DNA of 64,000 nucleotides, from NCBI RefSeq assembly GCF_025698545.1, contig NC_068577.1, positions 248,001 through 312,000 of the forward strand. Direction: 5' to 3'. This stretch comes from Gossypium raimondii (taxonomy: Eukaryota > Streptophyta > Magnoliopsida > Malvales > Malvaceae). The notes below the pieces were generated by a model. It was not told the origin of the DNA, did not search any database, and saw nothing but the letters and a program-made list of their open reading frames with translations. Shown in pieces: positions 23,133 through 35,699 of the stretch; position 1 is the stretch's first letter, and each line of letters opens with the position of its first letter. A program made the translations under genes and the position numbers.

Positions 23133-24863
23133 TTAGGTTGTTAGCTCCATTATAGCAGCAACAATATCCCCATCTGCAGCTTTGAGTGCCTTGACAGCTT
23201 TTGACCTCGAGACTCCTGCTTGTGTCATTACCAACTCAATGTCCTTTGGTTCGACTCCAGTCTCATCTACTTCTTCATCGTCCTGAGCCGATGTTGATGG
23301 CTCGGGTTCAGGTTTGGAGATTACGTGACTGAGATCAGGAGCCTTAAATTGCTCAGCAGCCTGAGTCTGCAATTGCGAGCTCAAGTCCTCGATCTTAGCT
23401 TCTCCAAAAATAACATAGGTATCTGATGTGGGGCTCTTGAAGACATCCGGTTTTGAAATGATAAATAATATCTGAAATTCAACAGTTAATCAGTTATCGA
23501 GGCAGGGAAGTGATGAATGGTTAACAATAAGGAAAGGGGACTGACATTCTTGCTCTTCTTGATGGTGACTCGGCTAACACCCAGAATTGGTTTCATCCCA
23601 AGTTTCAACATTGCTTTGCGACTTTTCTTTTCGCTTCTGCTTTGTTTTGACCTACCTGCTCCTTCTCCATCATGGTGTCCTGATAGTACATACAATAGGG
23701 AAAAAGAAATACGGATCTCAATCTTAATATGAATAGAAGTGAAGAAATATTAACAACCATCAATGGATCACTCTTTTATATAAAGTGCAGTTCTGCAATT
23801 AACAAGAAACTTTGAACACAGTGATCAATAGAACTTGTATTGCATTAGTAAATATCAAATGTATTTCACAAGCCAGAAAAACTCTTTTGACTGCTTAAAA
23901 CATTTTGCAGCATAGAAAGAACAAATAAAGAACTTTATGCATTGGCAATTTAATCTTTTCATTGATGAACACAAGATGGTATGACAATTTAAAAACTAGC
24001 ACAGAGCACATTATGTTTCAACCCATAGGAAAAACTCCTCCATCTGGGGGAGGGGCAACTAGACTTTAGAGGTTTACAAGTTATGATTCGCATTAGTAGC
24101 ACTAACATGATTGAACTGCAGGAACATAATTGATCAATCCAAGCTAAAACAGTATAAGCTTGATCTGAAGTTTGAGGAACATTCAAGACTTATGAAACCT
24201 ATGCTGTTCGGACTCATTCATCATCCGACACATGGATATGGAGATATGATCTTCAAGATCCCTAAAAATCTAACGGTACCCATATCAGATATCCGACACA
24301 TGACAGCCAATATCGGATACTAACCCAAATCCAAGTAACATAGCATGAAACTAACCACAATATTAAAACACATGAAAAGAGCTAAACCCACTAGTTGAAA
24401 TACTCTGAGATCAACTAGACTAGGAAGTCAAGTAGAAGCATAATCCCAAAATCAAGCCCTAGTAGCTACTGACAATGGATCCAGTTCGCTTATCCATGCA
24501 TATCAATTTATTTATTTTTTAAACTAAGCAAGCACAATTTAACCAAATACTAAACCACTATTTAAAATATTTCAATCCAAATCTAAAATTTTAAGAAATT
24601 ACTGAATACGAATATTCACCTTCGGCATCATCTTCATCCTTGTCATCGTCCTCATCTTCATCGTCGTCTTCATCAACGTCAACTTCAACTACAGTTTGTT
24701 CCGACTGTGAAACCAAAACATAAAAATCAATGGAAAGGAAGAAACAAATATTTTTAGGAAATAAAAGGAGTAGAGAAAAGGATAAAAAAGTTACATCGAC
24801 TTTTTGTTGTTCGAGATGAGCGGCGAGGATCTCTTCGATTTCTTTGTCGGTCTGGGCAGCCAT
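23133..24863 (-). CDS. Nascent polypeptide-associated complex alpha subunit (4 exons, 208 aa)
   Basis: NAC-alpha pairs with the beta subunit (BTF3) at the ribosome exit tunnel and shields emerging chains. The coding exons are 24795-24863, 24620-24704, 23546-23679 and 23133-23471, and their phases add to 627 nt. Exon 1 gives [20 protein letters not shown]. Exon 2 is almost wholly acidic (runs of D and E), typical of plant NAC-alpha. Exon 3 holds the NAC domain core with [20 protein letters not shown] and [10 protein letters not shown]. Exon 4 continues with [19 protein letters not shown] and [16 protein letters not shown]. It ends in a C-terminal UBA domain ([20 protein letters not shown]...DIVAAIMEL). 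Length and domain order match the family, and nothing is missing. Confidence 0.95.
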
Positions 24864-24984
24864 TTTTGGTTCAGAGAAAAGAAGAAGAAAACACAAAACG
24901 TGAGACTATAATCAGAAGAACAAAACCGTAAAGGCTAAAACCCTACAAATGAAGCTTCTTTAATAAATTAAGGAGCGGGGTTGT

Positions 24985-25550
24985 TCTATTAAATTACAAC
25001 TTTGACCCTTGTAGTAGTAAAATGAAGCTTTCTTAAATTAATTTCGGTAATTCATTTGTATTGTTAAAAATTAGCGTGATTAACCAAATAACTAGAAAAT
25101 AACATGTGACGTACTAAGAATACCTCATACTAATGTACAAAAACTAATTTTTAACTAGTGTCGGATATTGGGATTAAATTTGTGAGGACTATTAAAATTT
25201 TTTTAAAAATTAGGAATTTAATTAGAATTAAAAACAAATTGGGGTCTAATTAAAATTTTTAATTTTTGTGGGATTAATGATAATTTGTAAAAGTTTTAAG
25301 AGAGCTTAATTATTTTTTTAAAAGAGGTATAATGAGAATTTTCAAAAATTTGAGGCGTAATTAGAATTTTTTTAAAATTCAATGGAGAAATGAAAATTTC
25401 TCAATTTTACGGGTTCGCCTTTGTTTTTAATAGTAGAAATTGATAGAATTTTTATCAAAATGACCAATTTACTCTTTAATTTAATGTATAGGGACTAATT
25501 TGCTCATTTTTTAAGTAAAGGAAGAAAATGCAATCCAACTTCTAATACAT
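24985..25550. repeat. Copy of a dispersed foldback element, split by an insertion
   Basis: The parts at about 24985-25150 and 25430-25550 match the left and right portions of the palindromic element at 51212-51583. Shared words include 'gttaaaaattag' and 'tttaatgtatagggactaatttg'. Between them lies about 280 bp of A/T-rich sequence with repeated 'aattagaattt' words that the other copies lack, so I read a nested insertion. Boundaries are approximate. Confidence 0.5.
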
Positions 25551-26110
25551 TATATAACATATTACTTTAAAATATGTTTTTCTAAAATAATATTTAACAA
25601 TTTTATGCAATTTTCTTTTATTAAAATTTTAAGTATAAACAATTTAACAGATTTTTAAAATTTAAGATTCTATAATTTTTACATGATATAGATTAAGTAA
25701 TTTATAAAAATAAAATGAAAATAATTTATGATAAAAGGGTAAAAGATAGTTATCTCTTCATGGTCAACTCTATGAAAATAATTTGTATGGTAGTTTGATG
25801 GTTTGATAGTTAAGGGTGTTCATTGTTCTAAGTATAGCCTGAGTCTGAGTCGCATTAATCGTGTTTGTTGTTTGGGATTTACCAAAAATAAAAGATATTT
25901 ATCTCTTTATGGTTAGCGTTTATCCCCTGATTTCAAAAAATGCTCAATTATCTCTTTAGGAATGAAGAAAAATTTATAAATCCCATTGTGATCTATTTAT
26001 AAATTTTTATTGATAAAAAATATAATCATCACTGGTAAAAAATTAAAAAAAAAAAAAAGAGAAGAAATTATATACCTACGGTCAATGAGGCCTTTCAAAT
26101 ATTGTAAAGC
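25551..26110. other. AT-rich spacer
   Basis: I see no gene. There are phrases repeated within the spacer ('aaaagatagttatctcttcatggtcaac' near 25741 and 'aaaagatatttatctctttatggttagc' near 25889), about 150 bases apart. This suggests a short local duplication or the two ends of an unrecognised element. Confidence 0.35.
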
Positions 26111-26119
26111 CACGAACCT

Positions 26120-29100
26120 TCGACGTTAAACAAATAGTTTAAGATTAATCAAAGCGTAGTAAGCTCCCTGTAGTCCCCTTGGCTGACAAAGGAAACTCCC
26201 TTTGTCTAACACAGCAATAAGATCACAATCTTGAATTGTGCTTAGCCTATGTGTTACACTGGTTCTTCGCTCCACCACTTGATCTAATGCCTCTTGCACC
26301 ACTTTCTCAGATTCACTGTCAAGTGCACTGGTTGCTTCGTCTAATAATAACATTGTCGGATTCCTCAATATGGCTCGGGCTATGGCGATCCTTTGTTTTT
26401 GGTCTCCAGCTAGTTGCACATCTCTGTCTCCGCACCAGGGATTATAACCATCTACTAGATATCTGCAATGAAATCATGTGTGTTTGCAGCTTTGGCTGCT
26501 TCAATGATTTCGGACTCATCGGTTTTACCCGATGCTCCGTATGGTATGTTTTCCCTTAGAAAATAGTGTTGGAACTTCCTCATTAAGGTAACCATTAGAT
26601 TCATCAGGTTCAATCCTTTTGCAGCGGTCTAATATCGTAAACAAATATCCAACAACCTCGACGCTCTTGGCCGAATCTGATGTCATGCTTGCAGCTTGAG
26701 CAATGAAAGTGCCGGTGCTAACCAAAATGAGCATTGTTTCAATGAAGGCTTTGGTAGTGATATATCCTTGACATATGAGTTCTCCACCGTACCAAAAATC
26801 AAAAGCCATAATACAAGCAGTAAGCAATTGAGCTGATCCAAGTCCAAGACCTGCAAGCCAAGATTGTCTAACAATCTCTTTTCTTGGACCTTTCGTGTGC
26901 TTTTTGCAGCATTTTCAAAATTTGGTCTTGAGATGAGAAGGCAGTAATTGTTCGATGGTTGGAAACTGCCTCTGCAGCAAGTTTGCTGCTATCTTGTTGT
27001 GCTATGATGGCTTTCTCGAACATTCTTTTAAGTATAGTAATTTGAGTATAGATGCTGAGGATGATGAGTGGTTGGAGAACAATCACGACAATGGCGAGTC
27101 TCCATGCAATGAATAGGCCCATAGCACAAGCTACAATAACACCCGAGATGGTTCGCACAACAAGAGGCACTGCATCACCAACTAATGACCTCACCTGGAA
27201 ACATACAACACTCTTGGGATTATGTTTCCATATTCAGATGGCAAACCATTTGGAATACCAACAATCAAGTCATCTATATATTCTTTGTATATTTGGAATT
27301 TAATTTTTCTACATTTATTTCAAAGACTTTAGTCTCTCTACTTTTCAAAATTTAGGTCCAATTCTTAACACCCTTAAAATATTTTTGTTAAATTCAAATT
27401 TATTACAATACAAATTTTTCCGTGACATGGCTACAAATTCTTTTAATTTCAAATATCACTCTAGTGAATTTAATTAAAAAATTTTAACGGGATTGACAAT
27501 TTGACTTGAATTTTGAAATATAACAAGTAAAGAAACTAAATTCTTGAAAATAAAAAATAGAGAGATTAAATTTCAAATATACGAAGAATATAAGAACTAG
27601 AAGCATTTTTTAACTAACTGAAAGAAAACCACTACATTAAACTAGAACTAAAAGCAAATCAAATCACAATATGATGGAATAATGTGGGTGTGTAGTTGTA
27701 AGGCACATTGCATTTTTAGAGAGAGAACTCAAGTTCAAACTCTGGGGATCTCATTGTTGAGAGTAATAATCATGAACCTTAAAATGATTAGTTTTCATGG
27801 ACCATAAAATGGACATGAAGAATACCTTCACCATATAATAAAATAGTAGAGCCATATAATTCAATAGTCAAGTACCTAGAATTTAGCTAATTAGAGCAAT
27901 TAATATTATTATTGTTGCAACAATTAGGAGGACGTAGATTTCGAGCAGCTTAAACACATATTTTTTTTTCCAGTTAAGGTGTTTTAATGCTTTCTGGTTA
28001 AAGTGGCTTCACTACACCAAATAAAATTGCACTTAAGCATCCCAAAGTAGCTCGTTTCCACTCAAGTAAAGTGAAGGCCAACAATTTCTTCAAAGATGGT
28101 GTAAACATCTTTTTTATCCTCAACATTCATTTCTCCAACTAGTGAAGCATGATCTAGTGAACTTGTTGTAATATTGTTTTCCATGTTTGTTGTATAAGCT
28201 AAGTCATCCATAGATAAATCATTATTTCCTTTTTCTAGGACTTGGTCTATTTGTTGACCATTAACTCATCATGTGACTCAATTTCCTTGACTTGGCCATC
28301 TTGGACAACAGCAATTAAATCTGCATGTTTAATGGCGGAAAGACGATGTGCAACGGTAATAGTTGTACGTCCAACAGAGGCATTATAAGAGCTTCTTGTA
28401 CAATACTTTCAGATTCCGAGTCTAATGCACTTGTTGCCTCATCTAATAGAAGGATTTTGGGTGCTTTAATCATGGCTCTTGCTATAGCAATTCGTTGTTT
28501 CTGTCCACCAGACATTTGAACCCCTCTTGCGGCAATCTGTTTACAATTATCTTTAGATCATATATATGATCTATAGACTTAGTCAAGATAATAAAATATA
28601 GAAGATTCGGATGAGATTGAAAATAATAATGGTGGTAAGATTAAATATTTTAGTAGTGAAGTTGAAAACTGTAATAAAGAGATTGAAATTAGTAGTAAGA
28701 TATGTGTTTAAATTTAATCACAGCACTTAGGAAAAAGTATAGTTAAGCAATTTGTTGATTTCTATCTAGGATAGCTAACATCATAGTGAGTATTCTACAT
28801 TAGTTCTTGTTAAATTCTTCTTTTGGTGTTATGCTTGTATATATAATTAATTAGTGTGTGCATTATAATGGATATGTTGATAAAACTGGTAAGAATACAT
28901 GAAAATCTATATATTAGGAGTTATATTGTATTTCGTTTCTTATATTAAATAAAATAGGCAAATTAGTCCTTATACGTTAGATTAAAGAGTAAATTAGTCA
29001 TTTATGTTAAAAGTTTCATGCATTTGTACTGTTAAAAACTAGTATAGTTGACAGAATAACTAGGCAATGACACATGATATGCCATGTGTATCTCATGTTG

Positions 29101-29740
29101 GCGAACAAAAACTAATTTTTAATAGTAGAATTGGATGAAACTTTTAACAGGTAGATCAATTTACTGTTTGATCTAACATATAGGAACTAATTAATAGATA
29201 GAGCAAAATGTAATCTAACTCTTAATACAGAAGCCTGTACAATACTTTTACATGATAAAACGTAATAAAATACAAAAGATAAGCAAGCAAACCTGTGTGT
29301 AATATCCTTGAGGCAATTGGGAAATGAAATTATGAGCATAGGAAGCTTTAGTAACTTCAATAACCTCTTCCATTCTACCATCTTTCTTTCCAAATAGTAT
29401 GTTCTCTTTAATGGTTGTTGCAAACAATGTGGGCTTCTGGCTAACCAACCCCATTTGTGACCTTGACCATTTGACCTCCAAGTGGGTCGCAAAACCTTTG
29501 CAACAATGATATCATAGTTGATTTTCCTAATCCACTACTTCCCACCAAGGCCATAGTCTTTCTTGCAGGAATTTTGAGACAAAAAATGTTGAAAACTATG
29601 CTCTTTGGCCTATAAGAGTATGCAAACTTGACTTGCTTGAATTCAACTTCCCCTAAAATGTTATCCAAAATTTCCCCTGCCATATTATCTAAATCTATTT
29701 TTGGGGTTCCTTTTATCTTTTTATCAATAAGTTTATAAAC
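26120..29740 (-). pseudogene. ABCB (MDR/P-glycoprotein-type) transporter pseudogene, 5'-truncated
   Basis: Separate minus-strand exons match a plant ABCB full transporter from the first nucleotide-binding domain to the end. Near 29480-29683 is Walker A ([16 protein letters not shown]; the usual GPSGSGKST is altered). At 29248-29475 follows the Q-loop region ([20 protein letters not shown]). At 28280-28530 are the signature, Walker B and H-loop ([27 protein letters not shown], and in another frame [13 protein letters not shown]). At 26530-27194 is the second membrane domain (GDAVPLVVRTISGVIVACAM). At 26126-26470 is the second NBD, with [17 protein letters not shown] for LSGGQKQR and the segment before THRLSTIQ shortened. 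The first membrane domain is absent, frames shift between and within exons, and both ATP sites are damaged. I call it non-functional. Confidence 0.85.
28955..29255. repeat. Dispersed foldback element inside the ABCB pseudogene
   Basis: This segment shares its internal words and partial inverted symmetry with the elements at 51212-51583 and 49583-49898 ('gcaaattagtcc', 'gttaaaaactag', 'cacatgatatgccatgtg', 'ggatgaaacttttaac'). The outer ends of the left arm are not clear. It sits between the 28.5-kb and 29.25-kb exon remnants. Confidence 0.55.
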
Positions 29741-29789
29741 ATGCTTCTATGAAAAGAGATTGTCTATAAACACTAACCATCTGTACCAT

Positions 29790-30280
29790 GATATGACTGC
29801 GGCAATTGGATGAACCCTATCTGTTTAATAAAAAAAACAAAAATTAGATTGTGTCATGTACAAGGAAGAAGCTGAATGAACCTTGTACTTGCATGCAACA
29901 CAAAATGTATTATTCCTAATTAATTAATTAATTGCCGCTTAAGTTGTAGCCAAGCAAGCTCCACGTAGCACACTGTATTTCATACAAACACACAAAACAG
30001 CTGCTTTCTTTAATCCTACACTTCCACAATTATTCTCTTTAATCCTGAATCTGCAAAACTATAAATATCCATTTTCATGAGACTCTTCTCATTCATCACA
30101 CCTTCTTAAAACTATAAATATCCATTTTCTCATAAATTATTCTCATTCATCAATCGACTTTCTTACCAAACAATACAGCTTAACTCGGTCTCAGTTTCAG
30201 CTTCATTCATTCACTCAATTTTCTGATCTATATATAAGTCCATCCTTGTCTCAATTTTCTTTAGAGCAAAGCTGTCTCAA
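29790..30280 (+). promoter_or_regulatory. Promoter region of polygalacturonase copy 1, with duplicated TATA unit
   Basis: Sequence from about 29790 to the start codon is shared with the upstream regions of the other copies, so the promoter was duplicated with the gene. Two TATAAATA boxes occur (30060-30067 and 30113-30120) because a 53-bp unit, 'actataaatatccattt...tcattcatca', is repeated in tandem (30058-30110 and 30111-30163). The leader after them is C/T-rich. Which box is used is unknown. Confidence 0.65.
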
Positions 30281-31827
30281 ATGATGAAGCTCACTCGCCC
30301 TTTTCATGGAATTATTCTGATTCTCTTTGTCATGTTAGCCATAAATTCAACGTCTGCAACAACAAAGTACAATGTGTTAAGCTTTGGGGCTAAGCCTAAT
30401 GGAAAAACTGACTCCACCAAGGCTTTCCTCATGGCATGGGAAGCAGCCTGTAGCTCAGCTGACTCCACTATGATATATGTACCCAAAGGCCGGTATTTGC
30501 TCGGTTCTATGGCCTTCAAAGGTGGCTGTAAAAGCCCTCAAATCACTATTAGAATTGACGGTACCCTGGTAGCCCCTCAGGATTATAGAGTACTAGGCAA
30601 GTCTACCGATTGGCTGAACTTTGAAGGAGTGAATGGCGTTTCAATCCTTGGTGGTGCACTTGATGCCAAAGGACCATCTCTCTGGGCTTGCAAAGCTTCC
30701 CACTCCAACTGTCCTTCCGGAGCTACGGTAGTAATCATTTTTCACTTCCTATATGATTCTAGGCTACACAATACTATATAATAAATAAATCTTTATCATC
30801 CATGAATTAACATGCTAATTTTCATTTGCGTGTGAGAGCAGACGTTAAGCTTTACCAACTCCAAGAACATTAGGATCCGTAGATTATTGTCCTTAAATAG
30901 TCAAATGTTTCACATCGTGATCAATGGATGCGAAAATGTACACGTCCAAGGAGTTAGCATCATCGCAGCAGGTGATAGCCCCAACACCGATGGCATCCAT
31001 GTCCAATTATCCAAAAATGTGAATATCATAAAATGTTCAATTAAAACGGGAGATGACTGCATCTCGATTGGTCCCGGTACAAAAAACTTATGGGTCGAAC
31101 AAGTCACTTGCGGTCCTGGTCATGGCATTAGGTACTTTGATATAAAATTATTTCCTTTTCATTTCTTTTAATTATTATTGGTATAATTGATTTGTTCCGA
31201 TTTATTTCCACTTTGCAGCATTGGAAGTTTAGCAAAAGATTTGAAAGAGGAAGGAGTCCAAAATGTCACTATAAGAAAGACAACTTTTATGGAAACTCAA
31301 AATGGGCTGAGGATCAAGTCATGGGCTAGGCCTAGTACTGGATTTGTTCAAGGGGTTCGGTTTTTGGATTCTTTGATGAGAAATGTGCAAAATCCTATTG
31401 TAATTGATCAAAATTATTGCCCACACAATCTAAATTGTCCCAATCAGGTATAATATATTGCAATTATAGTATTAGTTCCAAATATTTTTAGGTTAAAAAT
31501 TGTTAAATCAATAGCAAATGGAAATGCCCTTGATTTTTATTTATTTATTTTTGGTACATGTCACTTGAAGTGTTTGAACTAATCTTACTTATATTTCAAT
31601 GATGATAGGTATCCGGAATTAAAATTAAAGATATCATATATGAAGGTATTCGAGGAACGTCATCCACACAAGTAGCTATAAAATTTGATTGTAGCCCGAA
31701 GAATCCATGCACTGGGATAAGATTGCAGAATGTCAATTTGTCATATTTGAATAAACCTGCTCAATCATCTTGTTCCAATGTTCGTGGGAAAGCATTGAAT
31801 TTAGTTCGACCAGAAAGCTGCTTATAA
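30281..31827 (+). CDS. Polygalacturonase copy 1 (GH28 pectinase, 4 exons, 394 aa), intact
   Basis: This secreted enzyme hydrolyses alpha-1,4-galacturonan in pectin of the cell wall. Exons are 30281-30727, 30842-31131, 31219-31447 and 31609-31827, with consistent phases and 1185 nt in all. The N-terminus has a hydrophobic signal peptide (IILILFVMLAINSTSA), then the mature start TKYNVLSFGAKPNGKTDSTKAF. All four GH28 motifs are seen: NTDG (SPNTDGIHV), GDD (TGDDCISIG), GHG (CGPGHGISIGSLA, across the exon 2/3 junction) and RIK (GLRIKSWARPSTGF). The C-terminus carries the usual Cys pairs. The sequence resembles the plant clade with At1g05650/At2g43870-type genes, so endo or exo action cannot be settled here. 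Two adjacent Met codons open the frame, and I chose the first. Confidence 0.93.
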
Positions 31828-33330
31828 ATCTTGGAGATCAATTGGTGGAAAACATAATTTCTCCTCTTATTTATAAATGTATTTATTCGGTGAAAATTAT
31901 TTATTCTTTCTATACAATAATAAATAAATGTAAAAATTGTTTGACTTATTCTTCTCTACCAACAAAATTTAATTTGATTTAATGTTACAACCGTCATTAC
32001 ATCATTCCTTAGTTTGTAAATTAATTGCGAGAATAACTCGACAATTAGCTCTTGCAAGTAGAATAATCTTAAGAGACATTCCTAAAATTTAACTTGCCAA
32101 CATCCTTACGAATTAGAAAAACTCAATTCTAAGTAGCAAACTCAAATACGCGATTTGTTTTAATTAGATCACTCATTCCCATAGCATAACTCAACTGCTC
32201 TCTTAATTGAACTCTGCTAACTTGCTCTAACTATTAGAATAAAGACACAATTATAGATCTTACTCTAATTAAAATCATCCATATATTTCAAGAGTACATG
32301 GAAGAACTAGATCTTGATAATATTAATGATCCATATTCAAATTCAAATGATAATGAGTATATGTTAAATATTAAAAAGAAAATAACCCAACAAATATGCA
32401 CTAGAACAATTGAATAAAATTGCATATGATGTGTGTTTTTCTTCTTAGTTTTATTAGTAATACATATGATGATTTAATTTTAATTTTTGTTACTTGCTTA
32501 GAAATTATTTTTATCATACTAATATTTTTAAAAATATAAATCATATAACTGTGTAATTACAATTTATACTACCAAACATGACATAGAGACTTACGATGTA
32601 CTTATACTCTATCAATCAAATACGTCTAGGAAATTACAATTTTTATAATTATAAGAAAGTATAATTACTATTCTAATAATTACACTTTTATTCAATTATT
32701 TTATAAAGTCAAACAGATCCCAAAAAATTAATTATAAGTAAATTGTAAACTCAAAACATTTGGAAGTCTACACAAATACGAATTAGGACAAATAATTGAA
32801 TTAGTAAGAAACTTGATAAGAATGCATACATATAATTGTGTATATGTGTGTGTGAGAGAGAGACCACTTGCATACATATAAATTAGAAAAGGCTTTACGT
32901 TCCTTCAAAAATAAAACAAGGCTTTACATTAATTCAACATTAAGTTAAATTCCATTTTATTAAATATTTAACCGATATTTTAATTATAATTGTAAGGTTA
33001 AATGTTTATCATGGATGATGTTTCGGTTTAAATTTTATTGATTTATTATATATAAAAATTACAATATAACTTAATTTGTATAAGAGAAGGTATTTTAATA
33101 ATTTTACAACTGAATTGAGTTGATGTGAAGTTGATTGGTGACATGAATATCAGTAAAACATTAATATAAGTATAGATATAGATGTTTTGACTTGGTTGGA
33201 AGTGATGCGGTTTGAGATGCATCTCCTACTTCTAATAATATAGATATGGATAATGGTGGCTTTAAATAAACTCCCTTTTGATTTTGTAAAATAGGAGCAA
33301 TGATTGTATAAAATACCATAAAATCAGGGT
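31828..33330. other. Spacer between polygalacturonase copies 1 and 2
   Basis: The first 150 bases are the 3' UTR, conserved after all four copies, with AATAAATAAATG-type possible polyadenylation signals near 31918. The rest is AT-rich without a gene. Around 32880-32960 is a phrase ('aaaaggctttac...attaattcaacattaagtta') that recurs at 40545-40590, just upstream of copy 4. The duplicated unit may therefore begin near here. Confidence 0.5.
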
Positions 33331-33860
33331 TTTGGTAGCTTTAAAGAACTCCCCATTGCTATGCCAGATTAACAGGAAACTGAGTTCAACAGCAATCATT
33401 GCCAAATACAATATAAGCTTATATGACTGCGGGAGTTTGATGAAACGTATCTTTGGGATAAATAAAAGAACAATTAGATTGTCTCATGTGCAAGCAAGAA
33501 GGTGATGGCATTCCTTCTTACATTCAACACCAAATGTATTATTAGCATCTAATTAGTTAAATGCAGCTTAAGTTGTAGCCAAGCAAGCTGCGAATAGCAC
33601 ACTGTATTTCATACACACACACAAAAACGGCACCTTTCTTTAATCCTACACTTTCACTATTATACATTTATACTCTTTAATTATCCTGAATCTGCTAACC
33701 TATAAATATCCATTTCTCATAAATTCTTCTCATTCATCAATCGACTTTCTTACTAGAGTTTAGCCCGGTTTCAGTTTCAGCTTCATTCATTCACTCAATT
33801 TTCTGATCTATATAGTAGTCCATCCTTGTCTCAATTTTCTTTAGAGCAAAGCTGTCTCAA
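33330..33860 (+). promoter_or_regulatory. Promoter region of polygalacturonase copy 2
   Basis: This is closely similar to the upstream region of copy 1, including 'cattcattcactcaattttctgatc' and 'tttagagcaaagctgtctcaa' just before the start codon. There is one TATAAATA box at 33701-33708, about 150 bases before the ATG. The tandem TATA duplication of copy 1 is absent. Confidence 0.6.
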
Positions 33861-35386
33861 ATGATGAACCTCACACGTCCTTCTCATTCCATTCTTCTCA
33901 TTCTCTTTTTCATGTTAGCCATAAATTCAACGTCTGCATTAACAAAGTACAATGTGTTAAACTTTGGGGCTAAGCCTAATGGAAAAACTGACTCCACCAA
34001 GGCTTTCCTCATGGCATGGAAAGCAGCCTGTGCCTCAGCTGACTCCACCATCATATATGTACCAAAAGGCCGGTATTTGCTCGGTTCTATGGCCTTCCAA
34101 GGTGGCTGCAAAAGCCCTCAAATCATTTTCAGAATTGACGGCACCCTGGTCGCCCCTCAAGATTATCGAGTACTAGGCAAATCTGCCGATTGGCTGAGTT
34201 TTGAAGGAGTGAATGGCGTTTCAATCCTTGGTGGTGCACTTGATGCCAAAGGGCCATCTCTCTGGGCTTGCAAAGCTTCCCACTCCAACTGTCCTTCCGG
34301 AGCTACGGTAGTATTCATTTTTCACTTCCTATATGATTCTAATTAAGCCTTTATCGTGGATGTAATTGACTTACTAGTTTTGATTTGTGTGTGAGAGCAG
34401 ACGTTAAGCTTTACCAATTCCAAGAACATCAGGATCCGTAGCTTATTGTCTTTAAATAGCCAAATGTTTCACATCGTGATCAATGGATGTGAAAATGTGA
34501 ATGTCCAAGGGGTTAGGATCATCGCGGCAGGTAATAGCCCCAACACCGATGGCATACATGTCCAATCATCCAAGAATGTAAATATCATAAAATGCTCAAT
34601 CAAAACTGGAGACGACTGCATCTCAATTGGTCCCGGTACCAAGAATTTATGGATCGAACAAATCACTTGTGGTCCTGGCCATGGCATTAGGTACTTCATA
34701 CTTGGATATAAAATTAATTAATTTTTTTATTATGTATTATTATTGATATAATTGGTTTATTTCGATTTATTTGCCCTTTGCAGCATTGGAAGTTTAGCAA
34801 AAGATTTAAAAGAGGAGGGGGTTCAAAATGTCACAGTAAGAAATACGATTTTTTTGGGCACTCAAAATGGCCTAAGGATCAAGTCATGGGCTAGGTAGTA
34901 CTGGATTTGTTCAAGGAGTTCGATTTATGGATCCTTTGATGAGAAATGTGCAAAATCCTATTGTAATTGATCAGAACTATTGCCCACACAATCTAAACTG
35001 TCCCAATCAGGTATAATATATTGCAATTATAGTATTAATTCCAAATATTTTTAGGTTAAAAATTGTTAAACCAATAGGAAATGAAAATGCCCTTGATTTT
35101 TATTTATTTTTGGTACATGTCACTTGGAGCGGTTGAACTAATTTTTCTTATATTTCAATGAGGGTAGGTATCCGGAATTAAAATTAAAGATATTATATAC
35201 GAAGGTATTCGAGGAACGTCATCCACAGAGGTAGCTATAAAATTTGATTGTAGCCCGAAGAATCCATGCACTGGGATACGATTGCAGAATGTCAATTTGT
35301 CATATTTGAATAAACCTGCTCAATCATCTTGTTCCAATGTTCGTGGGAAAGCATTGAATTTAGTTCGACCAGAAAGTTGCTTATGA
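33861..35386 (+). pseudogene. Polygalacturonase copy 2, frameshifted in exon 3
   Basis: Four exons match copy 1 exactly in layout: 33861-34307, 34401-34690, 34784-35010 and 35168-35386. Exons 1 and 2 read cleanly and include the signal peptide, NTDG, GDD and the start of GHG. In exon 3, right after GLRIKSWAR, two bases present in copies 1 and 4 are missing (CTAGGTAGTACT against CTAGGCCTAGTACT). This produces an immediate TAG at 34896-34898. The product would be 283 aa, retaining all four catalytic motifs but lacking the last ~110 residues of the beta-helix. Exon 4 and the splice sites are intact, so the loss is recent. A folded, active enzyme is unlikely. Confidence 0.85.
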
Positions 35387-35699
35387 ATCTTGGAGTTCAA
35401 TTGACGGAAGACGAAATTTCTCCGCCTCTTTTTTATACATGTATTTATCGGGTGAAAATTATTTATTCTTTCTGTATAATAATAAATAAATGTAAATGTT
35501 TGATTTATTCTTCTTAACCAACAAAATTTTATTTAATTTAATGTCACGTCAGTCGTTGATTTGATTTAATGTCACATCAGTAGTTGTTAAGACAGTGATT
35601 ACTTTATTCTTTAGTTTGTAAATTACCTAGGAGAACAATTAGACAATTAGCCATTGTGAGTCAAACCAAAAATTGAAAGAAATAAAACATCTTGTACTC

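Noticed and set aside
33884-34111. Minus-strand open frames across the polygalacturonase exons (also at 30304, 41144, 34469 and 41748)
   Set aside because: They repeat at the same place in every copy because they mirror conserved exons. They have no independent support.
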